Shown in pieces: positions 7,895-13,608 of a stretch of DNA of 21,669 nt. Below the pieces are notes generated by a model. That model ran no database searches, had not been told where the DNA came from, and saw only the letters and a program-made list of their open reading frames with translations. Both the position numbers and the translations under genes were made by a program. Numbering within the stretch: the stretch's first letter is position 1; each line of letters begins with the position of its first letter. Source of the stretch: a virus; the IMG/VR virus record IMGVR_UViG_3300042893_001931, positions 1 through 21,669 of that record. The stretch is one strand, 5' to 3'.

Positions 7895-8494
7895 TTACCA
7901 AAATCCTGGATAAGTTTTACCGCCCCAGAGGTAACCAAAGCGATTGAGTCTACATGCCCAGTACCCCGCAGTTAATCTATCTTTCTTTTTAGAACACTGA
8001 TGTCTTGCAGCGAATGATTTACGAGCTTTAGGGTTAGATACCTTAGCAGTTAAACCACCTTTAACATCACCAAATGAAATCTTTTTAACTCTACCTGTTG
8101 ATGGGTTCTTTACATAAACAACATATTTCTTTCCACCACCACTATTTCTTCTTGGTTTACCAAGTTCAACTTTTTTTCCGTTATGTTCTGCCTCAGAAAT
8201 AAATTCTTCTTCCATAGGAGTATCCAAGTAAATAACTCTACCACTTGATAATCTAACCTGTGTTCCAAAATCAGATTCAATAAGTTCAACATCATCTTCA
8301 TTTAATTCAACCATTCCTTCGTAATATAACTCACGAGCTTCGTTAATAACATTAAAGAACTCTTCTGAACCAAATCTGAAGATATTATCATTCAAGGGAA
8401 CTTCATTTGTTATATGATAATTAAGGTGTTCTGAAATAAGTGGTTTTTCCACCGATTCTGTAAGAACTTTTTTGATAAGTTTTTTGATATTCAT
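7895..8494 (-). CDS. leader protein with C-terminal DUF5872-like domain
   Basis: 199 residues. The N-terminus (MNIKKLIKKVLTESVEKPL) is leader-like, with L-T-E at 11-13 and I-S-E at 20-22. Residues 30-105 are acidic. From about 106 the chain becomes basic: KKYVVYVKNPSTGRVKKISF, FGDVKGGLTAK, then NPKARKSFAARHQCSKKK and YWACRL. This matches the DUF5872 pattern seen in phage proteins, with conserved His165, Cys167 and Cys181 that could hold a metal. The start overlaps the upstream membrane-protein gene by 4 bases (ATGA), and the cupin gene follows after 1 base. Its function is unknown; a basic C-terminal domain suggests nucleic acid or capsid contact. Confidence 0.82.
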   Translation of the reverse strand: MNIKKLIKKVLTESVEKPLISEHLNYHITNEVPLNDNIFRFGSEEFFNVINEARELYYEGMVELNEDDVELIESDFGTQVRLSSGRVIYLDTPMEEEFISEAEHNGKKVELGKPRRNSGGGKKYVVYVKNPSTGRVKKISFGDVKGGLTAKVSNPKARKSFAARHQCSKKKDRLTAGYWACRLNRFGYLWGGKTYPGFW

Positions 8495-8694
8495 TTTTTA
8501 CTTCGTAATAAGAAATACAACCCAAATAACAATGCTGAAATACAGTAAAAAATTCCTGTGGTAATCCAATAAGAACTTGTGTAGTCTAAAATTGCTTTGA
8601 ACATTATGTCGAATCCTAGTGGGTTGAAAAACATTGCGAGCATAAGGCAGTAAGTGGCAACATTTTCCTTTAGAATTCGTTTCATTTTTGTCAT
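8491..8694 (-). CDS. small two-helix membrane protein
   Basis: 67 residues beginning MTKMKRILKENVATYCLMLA; the Met at residue 4 is an alternative start that makes the beginning (MKRILKEN) resemble the leaders, with L-K-E just before the first membrane segment. Two hydrophobic segments lie at about 13-35 (MLAMFFNPLGFDIMF) and 43-63, with a basic C-terminal RSKK. It is translationally coupled by a 4-base overlap to the DUF5872-like gene. A +1-shifted frame (8498-8728) covers the same DNA but yields an unlikely composition. A small inner-membrane protein is clear from composition; its role is not. Confidence 0.78.
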   Translation of the reverse strand: MTKMKRILKENVATYCLMLAMFFNPLGFDIMFKAILDYTSSYWITTGIFYCISALLFGLYFLLRSKK

Positions 8695-8721
8695 TATCCA
8701 TTAACGTGGGTTTAAAGTTTA

Positions 8722-8734
8722 TGAACAAAGTTCA
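8722..8734. promoter_or_regulatory. perfect 13-bp inverted repeat TGAACAAAGTTCA
   Basis: Two 5-base arms flank an AAA spacer in the divergent gap between 8694 and 8809. Position and symmetry suit an operator for a dimeric regulator; no regulator is known. Confidence 0.35.
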
Positions 8735-8741
8735 CTTTATT

Positions 8742-8750
8742 TATAAATAT
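8742..8750 (-). promoter_or_regulatory. ATATTTATA motif upstream of the 8491-8694 unit
   Basis: Reads ATATATTTATA toward the minus gene, 47 bases before its ATG, with the 13-bp inverted repeat in between. Confidence 0.35.
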
Positions 8751-8751
8751 A

Positions 8752-8782
8752 TTTGTGTGGAGGAATATTTTGTGTATATTTG
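8752..8782 (+). promoter_or_regulatory. Bacteroidota-type promoter TTTG-N19-TATATTTG
   Basis: TTTG at 8752-8755, 19 bases, then TATATTTG at 8775-8782. This matches the Bacteroides/Flavobacterium housekeeping consensus TTTG-N19-21-TAnnTTTG. The start codon lies 26 bases further on. The extension TATATTTGTAGAA is shared with two other genes here. Confidence 0.8.
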
Positions 8783-8808
8783 TAGAAATAATTAAATAAT
8801 CAAGTCCT

Positions 8809-9261
8809 ATGAAAAACTTATTTTTTTCTCTTGTTTTAGTAATGGTTGGTTTAGTTGCCAATTCACAAGTATTTGTTGTAAAAACTGATACTATCCAAAA
8901 ATTTCAACACCCAAAAGAAGTTAATTTTATTCCATCATTGGAAAATGGTTTAATCACATACACCACTCTTGGTCAGGGGGAAGTTGTTTACACTATTGAT
9001 GTCGACAATAAATCTTTAACTATGAAAAATGGTGAGGGTGTGGTGTTTAATTTTGTAATCACTGAGGTATTCAAAAATCCATCAAACGATATTTTAGTTT
9101 CTTTTGAATGTGTCGATACTAAAGGTTTTAAAGGTGTTGTAGTCGTTTACAAAAATGATAATAAATCAGTTAATATGTTAGTTGAGTATGACATTAATAA
9201 TGAAACCACTGAAGGTTACATGTGTTTTGATGTTAAATGTAAAAAGAAAAACCCTCGTTAG
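8809..9261 (+). CDS. secreted protein of unknown function
   Basis: 150 residues. The first 20 residues (MKNLFFSLVLVMVGLVANSQ) form a typical signal peptide, with cleavage predicted after ANS. The mature part is beta-rich (VYTIDVDNKSLTMKNGEGVV, ILVSFECVDTKGFKGVVVV) with two or three cysteines near the C-terminus. The signal peptide ending in NSQ is common in flavobacterial secreted proteins, so this may be a host-derived gene. It has its own host-type promoter and a terminator whose loop contains the stop codon, so it is a self-contained unit that host polymerase could transcribe early. No family recognised. Confidence 0.85.
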   Translation: MKNLFFSLVLVMVGLVANSQVFVVKTDTIQKFQHPKEVNFIPSLENGLITYTTLGQGEVVYTIDVDNKSLTMKNGEGVVFNFVITEVFKNPSNDILVSFECVDTKGFKGVVVVYKNDNKSVNMLVEYDINNETTEGYMCFDVKCKKKNPR

Positions 9262-9271
9262 AGGGTTTTTT
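9249..9271 (+). terminator. rho-independent terminator after the secreted protein
   Basis: Stem AAACCCTC / GAGGGTTT with loop GTTA and a T run. The stop codon TAG lies across the loop and stem. The A-rich left flank means it could also end the convergent minus transcript. Confidence 0.88.
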
Positions 9272-9273
9272 AA

Positions 9274-10173
9274 TTAGATAGTTTGAATCCTTATATAATC
9301 ATTTGTAGAAAATACCCGTTCCATATCTTCGTTACCATCAACAAATACAGTACATTTCGCAGATACACCTGGAAAACCATTTATACGATAAAAACTTGTA
9401 GGCTTTAAACCACTACAAAAAGCATTCATAGCTTGATTTGAATTCGGGTTATCAAAGAAATTCTTTGAGGCTTGACTGTAATCAGAGTCCATAAAATTAC
9501 CTCCTGAATAATCCCCTTTAACTTTAGGATGAATGTGCCTATTCACTCTATCGTCAGGACATCCTGGTGTTCCTCTTTCATTAAGTATTTTATTAAATAA
9601 ATTCCATGGTAATGGTTTAACAACGTAATTAGAAGAATCATTACCTGCCTTAAATGTGTATACCCAACCGGTAGGATTATTTTTATCTTTTTTACCTGTC
9701 CATTTTGGTTCAGAACAATGTTCCCCTTCCACAACAGTAATACCTTTGTCTGATAATAATTTTTGATACGCCTCTTTTTTAACTACAAGCATTCCTGGAT
9801 AATTTCCACCCACGTCACTCATTATCTCATATTTACCCACACCATAAACTTTATCACCAGTTTGTTTGGCAATTTCTTCTATATTACGACTTTGTTTTTG
9901 AGGAACCTCAACGACTTTAACACCACCATTAAGTGTTTTTATACCTAAATTAGATAAGTCAGGACTTTGAGTTATAGTTTGTGTTGTACCAGTAGGTTGA
10001 GTTGTCGCTTGTGTTGTCGATTGTGTTGTCGCTTGTGTTGTCGATTGTGTTGTAGGTTGTGTTGTCGCTTGTGTTGTGTCTAGTTCACTTAAATAATTTC
10101 TCTTGGTGGCACTTACGTGCATTTCCAATATTCTCTGTTTTTCTTCTGAAGAAATTTCAAATAGGTTTTTCAT
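9274..10173 (-). CDS. leader protein with TTQ repeats and Cys-containing C-terminal domain
   Basis: 299 residues. The N-terminus is a leader (ISSEEKQRILEMHVSATKR) very similar to that of the gene at 18051-18662, ending in L-S-E at 28-30. Directly after it come seven tetrapeptides TTQ[A/S/P] (33-60), then TGTTQTITQS, a likely flexible linker. The C-terminal 220 residues contain EGEHCSEPKWTGKKDKNNPT, GTPGCPDD, NRHIHPKV and several Asn/Tyr/Phe-rich segments, with four cysteines (in EHCSEP, TPGCPDD, AFCSGL and AKCTVF). The repeat of nearly identical 12-base units has kept the frame. The layout (leader, stalk, domain) suggests a packaged or displayed protein. Family not recognised. Confidence 0.84.
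   Translation of the reverse strand: MKNLFEISSEEKQRILEMHVSATKRNYLSELDTTQATTQPTTQSTTQATTQSTTQATTQPTGTTQTITQSPDLSNLGIKTLNGGVKVVEVPQKQSRNIEEIAKQTGDKVYGVGKYEIMSDVGGNYPGMLVVKKEAYQKLLSDKGITVVEGEHCSEPKWTGKKDKNNPTGWVYTFKAGNDSSNYVVKPLPWNLFNKILNERGTPGCPDDRVNRHIHPKVKGDYSGGNFMDSDYSQASKNFFDNPNSNQAMNAFCSGLKPTSFYRINGFPGVSAKCTVFVDGNEDMERVFSTNDYIRIQTI
9994..10077 (-). repeat. seven 12-bp units encoding TTQ[A/S/P]
   Basis: Seven tandem 12-base units, each reading as Thr-Thr-Gln plus Ala, Ser or Pro, inside the gene at 9274-10173. Because the unit is a multiple of three, copy-number change would alter linker length without a frameshift. Confidence 0.88.
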
Positions 10174-10245
10174 AATTTAATTTTTATTTAATAAATAGAT
10201 GTCATTTTAAAAAAATTATATACTTATTGCTAAATAAATGAAATA

Positions 10246-10377
10246 ATGGCAGCTAAAGCAACAGGTTCAACGAAATTATCATTCGGAGTTAAGAAATCAG
10301 GTAAATCATCAAAGAAATTTACCTCAAATAAAACAAGTAAGAATTACAAAAAACCTTATAAAGGTCAAGGGAGGTAA
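10246..10377 (+). CDS. small basic protein ending in KGQGR
   Basis: 43 residues: begins MAAKATGSTKLSFGVKKSGK and ends KNYKKPYKGQGR. It is almost entirely Lys, Ser, Thr, Gly and Asn. Small basic proteins with an LSFG motif and a C-terminal YRGQGR or KGQGR recur in phage genomes of Bacteroidota and others, so the start and stop are well supported although the gene is short. Such proteins are plausible DNA- or RNA-binding factors, but this is inference. The last codons and stop overlap the ribosome binding site of the next gene (GGGAGG ends at 10374; ATG at 10381), indicating one operon. Confidence 0.82.
   Translation: MAAKATGSTKLSFGVKKSGKSSKKFTSNKTSKNYKKPYKGQGR
10369..10374 (+). promoter_or_regulatory. 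strong Shine-Dalgarno GGGAGG
   Basis: GGGAGG sits 6 bases before the ATG at 10381 and inside the end of the preceding gene. It is notable because almost no other gene in the window has a recognisable Shine-Dalgarno. Confidence 0.65.
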
Positions 10378-10380
10378 AAC

Positions 10381-10695
10381 ATGAAAGAATACATTAAAAA
10401 ACAAATCGGAAATATCAAACAGTTTTCATTCGCAGAGATGACTTCCAATAGTTCAGGAAAGACATCAGGAAGTGGAACGGCGGGTCTTTACATTGTCTTT
10501 ATCGGAGGTTTGACATTCTTCATGGGTTGTGTGGATAAAATGTTTTTAAACAAGGATATTGACGTTATTACACAATCAGTAGTCCTTGTTGGTATCGGAG
10601 CAACTCTTTTAGGTTATAGAAAATCTAAAGATAAAACAGAAGAACCTACGGTAGAAGAAGTAACAGAAACTACTGAAGAAGAAATTAACGGTTAA
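10381..10695 (+). CDS. two-helix membrane protein with acidic tail
   Basis: 104 residues. Hydrophobic segments lie at about 35-54 (LYIVFIGGLTFFMGCVD) and 64-80 (TQSVVLVGIGATLLGY), after an N-terminal FAEMTSNSSGKTSGSG segment, and the protein ends in a Glu/Thr-rich cytoplasmic-type tail. Placed in an operon behind the small basic protein, with a strong Shine-Dalgarno. The topology could suit a holin or a virion/membrane anchor, but no sequence family was recognised. Its stop overlaps the stop of the convergent gene by 3 bases. Confidence 0.82.
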   Translation: MKEYIKKQIGNIKQFSFAEMTSNSSGKTSGSGTAGLYIVFIGGLTFFMGCVDKMFLNKDIDVITQSVVLVGIGATLLGYRKSKDKTEEPTVEEVTETTEEEING

Positions 10696-11288
10696 TTCCA
10701 CCATCTTTCAATATTTTCACTCAATATTTTGAAAAGTAACTTTCTTGCCCTTTCGTGATTGTATCTTCCGATATTCAAAGCGATTCTTGATTTAACCTCG
10801 TATGAAGTTAAGTCCTCGTTATCTATTTTAAAAATATGATACTTTTTATCGGTAACAATTTTCTTATATACCAATGGATATTTTTTGAAAAAGTCATTTA
10901 AGTTTTCTTTTTTCAAACGTGTCTCCATATAATAACCACCCAACACATCTTCAATATCATCACCTGTCGGAACAAAGAAAAAATCTTTATCCTCATAGTC
11001 CATGTACTCCATTGTATAAAACTCTTCCTGAACTTTTTCCATCAGTTTGACACACAACATCATTCGTTTAGCATCAAGGTCTGAATTAGTGTGAAATCCT
11101 TTTTCTTTAATGTACTTAGCCTGTTTCTCTAACTTGAACTTGAATACCTCAAAAATATAATGGTCGTCCCAATCCCTGTCTTTCCAAATAACAGGAAACC
11201 ACTTGATTAGATTACCAACAGATGTAGAAAAGTTTCTAACGGGATTTCTAAAATATTTCCAAATAAAATCACTTATTTTTTCTTTCAT
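10692..11288 (-). CDS. conserved phage hypothetical protein (RNPxRN...WFPVIWKDRDWD)
   Basis: 198 residues. The segment NPVRNFSTSVGNLIKWFPVI followed by WKDRDWDDHYIFEVFKFKL, and the C-terminal HERARKLLFKILSENIERWW, match a family that recurs in tailed phages of varied hosts with the same two end motifs and a variable middle. The role is not established; the aromatic- and charge-rich motifs suggest a soluble helical protein. The gene overlaps the upstream gene by 4 bases (ATGA), so the pair is coupled. Confidence 0.82.
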   Translation of the reverse strand: MKEKISDFIWKYFRNPVRNFSTSVGNLIKWFPVIWKDRDWDDHYIFEVFKFKLEKQAKYIKEKGFHTNSDLDAKRMMLCVKLMEKVQEEFYTMEYMDYEDKDFFFVPTGDDIEDVLGGYYMETRLKKENLNDFFKKYPLVYKKIVTDKKYHIFKIDNEDLTSYEVKSRIALNIGRYNHERARKLLFKILSENIERWWN

Positions 11289-11506
11289 AATTCAAGAATT
11301 GCTTTCTTACTGATTAAACTTTTATTTAAAAAGACAATACTACAATCAAAGTCCAAAGAATATTGTGTTAATTCTTCAGAATTTTCATACTTTTTAACAT
11401 AAAAATCAATCAGATTTTCCGCAGATTGAATTTGTCCGAAATGTGTTATTGAACCAATAACTTTACGTATCCATTGAAAGTCCCTATCCATAGGACAAAT
11501 ATACAT
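11285..11506 (-). CDS. small hypothetical protein
   Basis: 73 residues, start MYICPMDRDFQWIRKVIGSI; a Met at residue 6 is an alternative. It contains a helical part (SAENLIDFYVKKYENSEELT) and a short beta-rich end. The stop overlaps the start of the 10692-11288 gene by 4 bases. It lies 8 bases after the stop of the metalloprotease-like gene. No family recognised. Confidence 0.68.
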   Translation of the reverse strand: MYICPMDRDFQWIRKVIGSITHFGQIQSAENLIDFYVKKYENSEELTQYSLDFDCSIVFLNKSLISKKAILEL

Positions 11507-11514
11507 AATCTTTC

Positions 11515-11898
11515 TTAATTATACAACAACTCAGTTAATTGCGGATTACTTTTTTCATACATACGTATCATAATCCCCGCTTCAGAGTTTGCAAAGTTTT
11601 CTTGAGATACGGTGTTAAACCCTTGCAATTTGATATTTCTTTGACGAGCAAACTCATGAACCCACTCGTGGGCAACAGTTCTTAAAATATCAATTAACAT
11701 TCTTCCACCAGCAAGAACTTTAATTCTACCAAGTATTTCACTACCTGTAGTCATCTTACCAAAACGTTCACCAAGAAGCTGGATGTCAACGTCTTTCTTA
11801 AGTGGAGAGTTTTTTTGGCAAAATCTCAAGAAGTCCTGAATAACATTTATCTGTTCAGAACCAAGCCCACTAGATTTATCATATAAATTTACTTTCAT
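11515..11898 (-). CDS. HExxH zinc metalloprotease-like protein
   Basis: 127 residues. The core TVAHEWVHEFARQ carries the HExxH zinc motif (H77, E78, H81), and Glu100 or Glu106 (SQENFANSEAG) could be the third ligand, as in gluzincin-like families. The rest is a compact helical/beta domain of the size seen in the small phage and ImmA/SprT-like zincins. It presumably hydrolyses peptide bonds, target unknown; a role in capsid maturation, host takeover or anti-defence cannot be told from sequence. It has an ATATTTAT motif 7 bases upstream and is divergent from the gene at 11940. Confidence 0.85.
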   Translation of the reverse strand: MKVNLYDKSSGLGSEQINVIQDFLRFCQKNSPLKKDVDIQLLGERFGKMTTGSEILGRIKVLAGGRMLIDILRTVAHEWVHEFARQRNIKLQGFNTVSQENFANSEAGIMIRMYEKSNPQLTELLYN

Positions 11899-11905
11899 CT
11901 TAACA

Positions 11906-11913
11906 ATAAATAT
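11906..11913 (-). promoter_or_regulatory. ATATTTAT motif upstream of the metalloprotease-like gene
   Basis: Reads ATATTTAT toward the gene, 7 bases before the ATG at 11898. Confidence 0.4.
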
Positions 11914-11939
11914 CTTATATTTCTTTTGTATATATAATT

Positions 11940-12209
11940 ATGAAAAAGAGTTTTTTTGAAAAAGTCTTAAATAAAACAAACAAACAAGACATCGACCAAT
12001 GGTTTGGTGAAAATTCTGAAATCAAAGTTACGGAATTTTCTCATTCAATTAGTCAGAAAAAAAACATTTTATCAGTAAAATTATACCCATCAAATTATGA
12101 ATACGCTATCGAACTTTTTCCGGAAGGCCTGGAAATTCTTGTCTTACATACTATCAAAAGTCTTTCACTTCCTGAGGATTATATATTAACAACATCTATA
12201 GAACACTAA
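11940..12209 (+). CDS. hypothetical protein
   Basis: 89 residues, start MKKSFFEKVLNKTNKQDIDQ. The N-terminal helix is followed by a beta-rich domain (ILSVKLYPSNYEYAIELFPE). It is 3 bases upstream of the DUF6915-like gene and so in the same unit. No family recognised. Confidence 0.75.
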   Translation: MKKSFFEKVLNKTNKQDIDQWFGENSEIKVTEFSHSISQKKNILSVKLYPSNYEYAIELFPEGLEILVLHTIKSLSLPEDYILTTSIEH

Positions 12210-12212
12210 ATT

Positions 12213-12566
12213 ATGGCACATCCAATAATCCATGCAAAATCATCGGTAAAAAAATTCGGAGGAAAATGGGAAGATTATATCCATTTACACGAATGGTTAG
12301 ATGAAACAAAAGGTTGGTATGGACATTCATCACACAGAATGTTTCGTCATCACTCTGAAGGTATATTTGAAATGGAACAACGTTTTGGTGCCGAATTTAA
12401 GAATAGTGATGGAAAAACTGTATACACCCGTTATGTTGGTGAACAACATGTAATGGAAGATTGTAACGGATATATCCCATCAGCAAAAGAATGGGTGTTA
12501 GCATTAGAAAATAAACAAAGACCTTTATGGATGATTAAAACCATGAAGTTAGAAATTGATGATTGA
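12213..12566 (+). CDS. DUF6915-like protein
   Basis: 117 residues. The start MAHPIIHAKSSVKKFGGKWE, followed by EDYIHLHEWLDETKGWYG, HRMFRHHSEGIFEMEQRFG and YVGEQHVMEDCNGYIP, matches the DUF6915 pattern (MAHPxIHAxSS, FGG, EDYxxIHxWxD, RHHxEGIF, GEQHVxED). The concentration of conserved His, Glu and Asp makes a metal-binding site likely. Family members occur in bacteria and phages, with no known reaction. It forms a unit with the genes at 11940 and 12578 (the latter starts 11 bases downstream). Confidence 0.85.
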   Translation: MAHPIIHAKSSVKKFGGKWEDYIHLHEWLDETKGWYGHSSHRMFRHHSEGIFEMEQRFGAEFKNSDGKTVYTRYVGEQHVMEDCNGYIPSAKEWVLALENKQRPLWMIKTMKLEIDD

Positions 12567-12573
12567 TATTTAT
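12566..12573 (+). promoter_or_regulatory. ATATTTAT motif upstream of the 12578 gene
   Basis: Reads ATATTTAT just after the DUF6915-like stop codon, 4 bases before the ATG at 12578. Confidence 0.35.
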
Positions 12574-12577
12574 TATT

Positions 12578-13276
12578 ATGAAAGAATTATTAAATAACCC
12601 TGAAACTATAAAAAATTTTAAACTTTTACATTATATCCTATTAAGTAATGGTCTTACTCGTGTCAGTAATGACTTTTATGTTGATTACTACGGAAATGTT
12701 GATTATCACTTCTCACCTTGGACTAATAAAGGTGGAGCTTATGATATTATACCTAATAAATTATTTGATTTTTTAGATAATTTTTTTGATTCTATTAAAG
12801 ATGAAGTTTTAGATTCATTAGAAGGTGATGGTGATTCTAGAGCAACGGTGTCATGTGAGTATTCAACAACAGACAAAACTTTAATAATTGAAGAAAATAT
12901 TCAAACTATGGGTTATGAATCGTATTACCAAGAGTTTGAAATTGACGAAAAGGAATTACTTGAGGATATGGTTCAGTGGAAAGAAGATGGTAAACTTAAA
13001 ATTAGAGTTAATTTTAGCGGTGGTGGTGATTCAGGTTATATTGATGACGTTGGTCTAATCAATGATACTGATGACAAACATTATGAATTTACAGCGGTTT
13101 GGGAAAGTAAGTTATACAACATTTTGGAACAAAATCATGGTGGATGGGAAATAAATGAAGGTTCTGAGGGAACGTTCATAATTGATAATGAAAACCAAAT
13201 TATAGAACTAGATTTTCGTATGAATGTTGAAGAATCTTCAACAGGTTACGAATTTAAACACCAATTTGAGTTTTAA
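12578..13276 (+). CDS. acidic hypothetical protein with SGGGDSGYIDD motif
   Basis: 232 residues from ATG at 12578; an in-frame TTG at 12563 adds five residues and overlaps the previous gene, so the ATG is preferred. The sequence is strongly acidic, with VNFSGGGDSGYIDDV and LEQNHGGWEINEGSEGTF. The combination G-x-G-D-S-G ... H-x-G-W-E-x-N ... G-T-x-x-x-D recurs in phage and bacterial proteins of unknown function. Its stop overlaps the stop of the convergent gene at 13273 by 4 bases. Confidence 0.8.
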   Translation: MKELLNNPETIKNFKLLHYILLSNGLTRVSNDFYVDYYGNVDYHFSPWTNKGGAYDIIPNKLFDFLDNFFDSIKDEVLDSLEGDGDSRATVSCEYSTTDKTLIIEENIQTMGYESYYQEFEIDEKELLEDMVQWKEDGKLKIRVNFSGGGDSGYIDDVGLINDTDDKHYEFTAVWESKLYNILEQNHGGWEINEGSEGTFIIDNENQIIELDFRMNVEESSTGYEFKHQFEF

Positions 13277-13590
13277 TAAACCTGAATAGTTCTTTGTGGT
13301 CTGTCATCACCAAAGTCAGGACAGAAATAAACATTGTTACCATCGTGGTAAATTGTTCCACCAACTCCATTAGGAATTTTGTGTTTTTCATGGAATTTTT
13401 CACCCAAATCTATTTGGTGATTACCATCTTTGATAATAAAACATAAGTTTTCAAAATCACACTTATATTGTTGGTCCTTGTTTTTATGTTTCATAAACTC
13501 GTCAAAAGACATTACATATCTCGCATCTTCGTTAAGGTATCTTTTAACGATAAATTCTAATTGGTTTTCTGTGATAATAAACTTTTTCAT
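13273..13590 (-). CDS. leader protein, hypothetical
   Basis: 105 residues. The N-terminus MKKFIITENQLEFIVKRYLN with L-N-E at 19-21 is a clear leader. The remainder is polar, with GNHQIDLGEKFHEKHKIPNG and a short C-terminal beta part ending FCPDFGDDRPQRTIQVY; three cysteines. It has its own ATATTTATA motif 4 bases upstream and lies 18 bases downstream of the PPK2-lysozyme stop. No family recognised. Confidence 0.8.
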   Translation of the reverse strand: MKKFIITENQLEFIVKRYLNEDARYVMSFDEFMKHKNKDQQYKCDFENLCFIIKDGNHQIDLGEKFHEKHKIPNGVGGTIYHDGNNVYFCPDFGDDRPQRTIQVY

Positions 13591-13594
13591 ATTC

Positions 13595-13603
13595 TATAAA
13601 TAT
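13595..13603 (-). promoter_or_regulatory. ATATTTATA motif upstream of the 13273-13590 gene
   Basis: Reads TTATATTTATA toward the gene, 4 bases before its ATG, in the 18-base gap after the PPK2-lysozyme gene. Confidence 0.4.
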
Positions 13604-13608
13604 AAGGG

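Noticed and set aside
7894-7938. Longer start (TTG at 7938) for the cupin-like gene
   Set aside because: It would overlap the upstream gene by 44 bases; the ATG at 7893 is 1 base after that gene's stop.
8498-8728. Alternative minus-strand frame of 76 codons over the small membrane protein
   Set aside because: Shifted frame with unlikely composition; the 8491-8694 frame has two clean hydrophobic helices and is coupled to the next gene.
9994-10077. CRISPR-like array
   Set aside because: Units are 12 bp without spacers and encode TTQ[A/S/P] in frame; it is a protein repeat.
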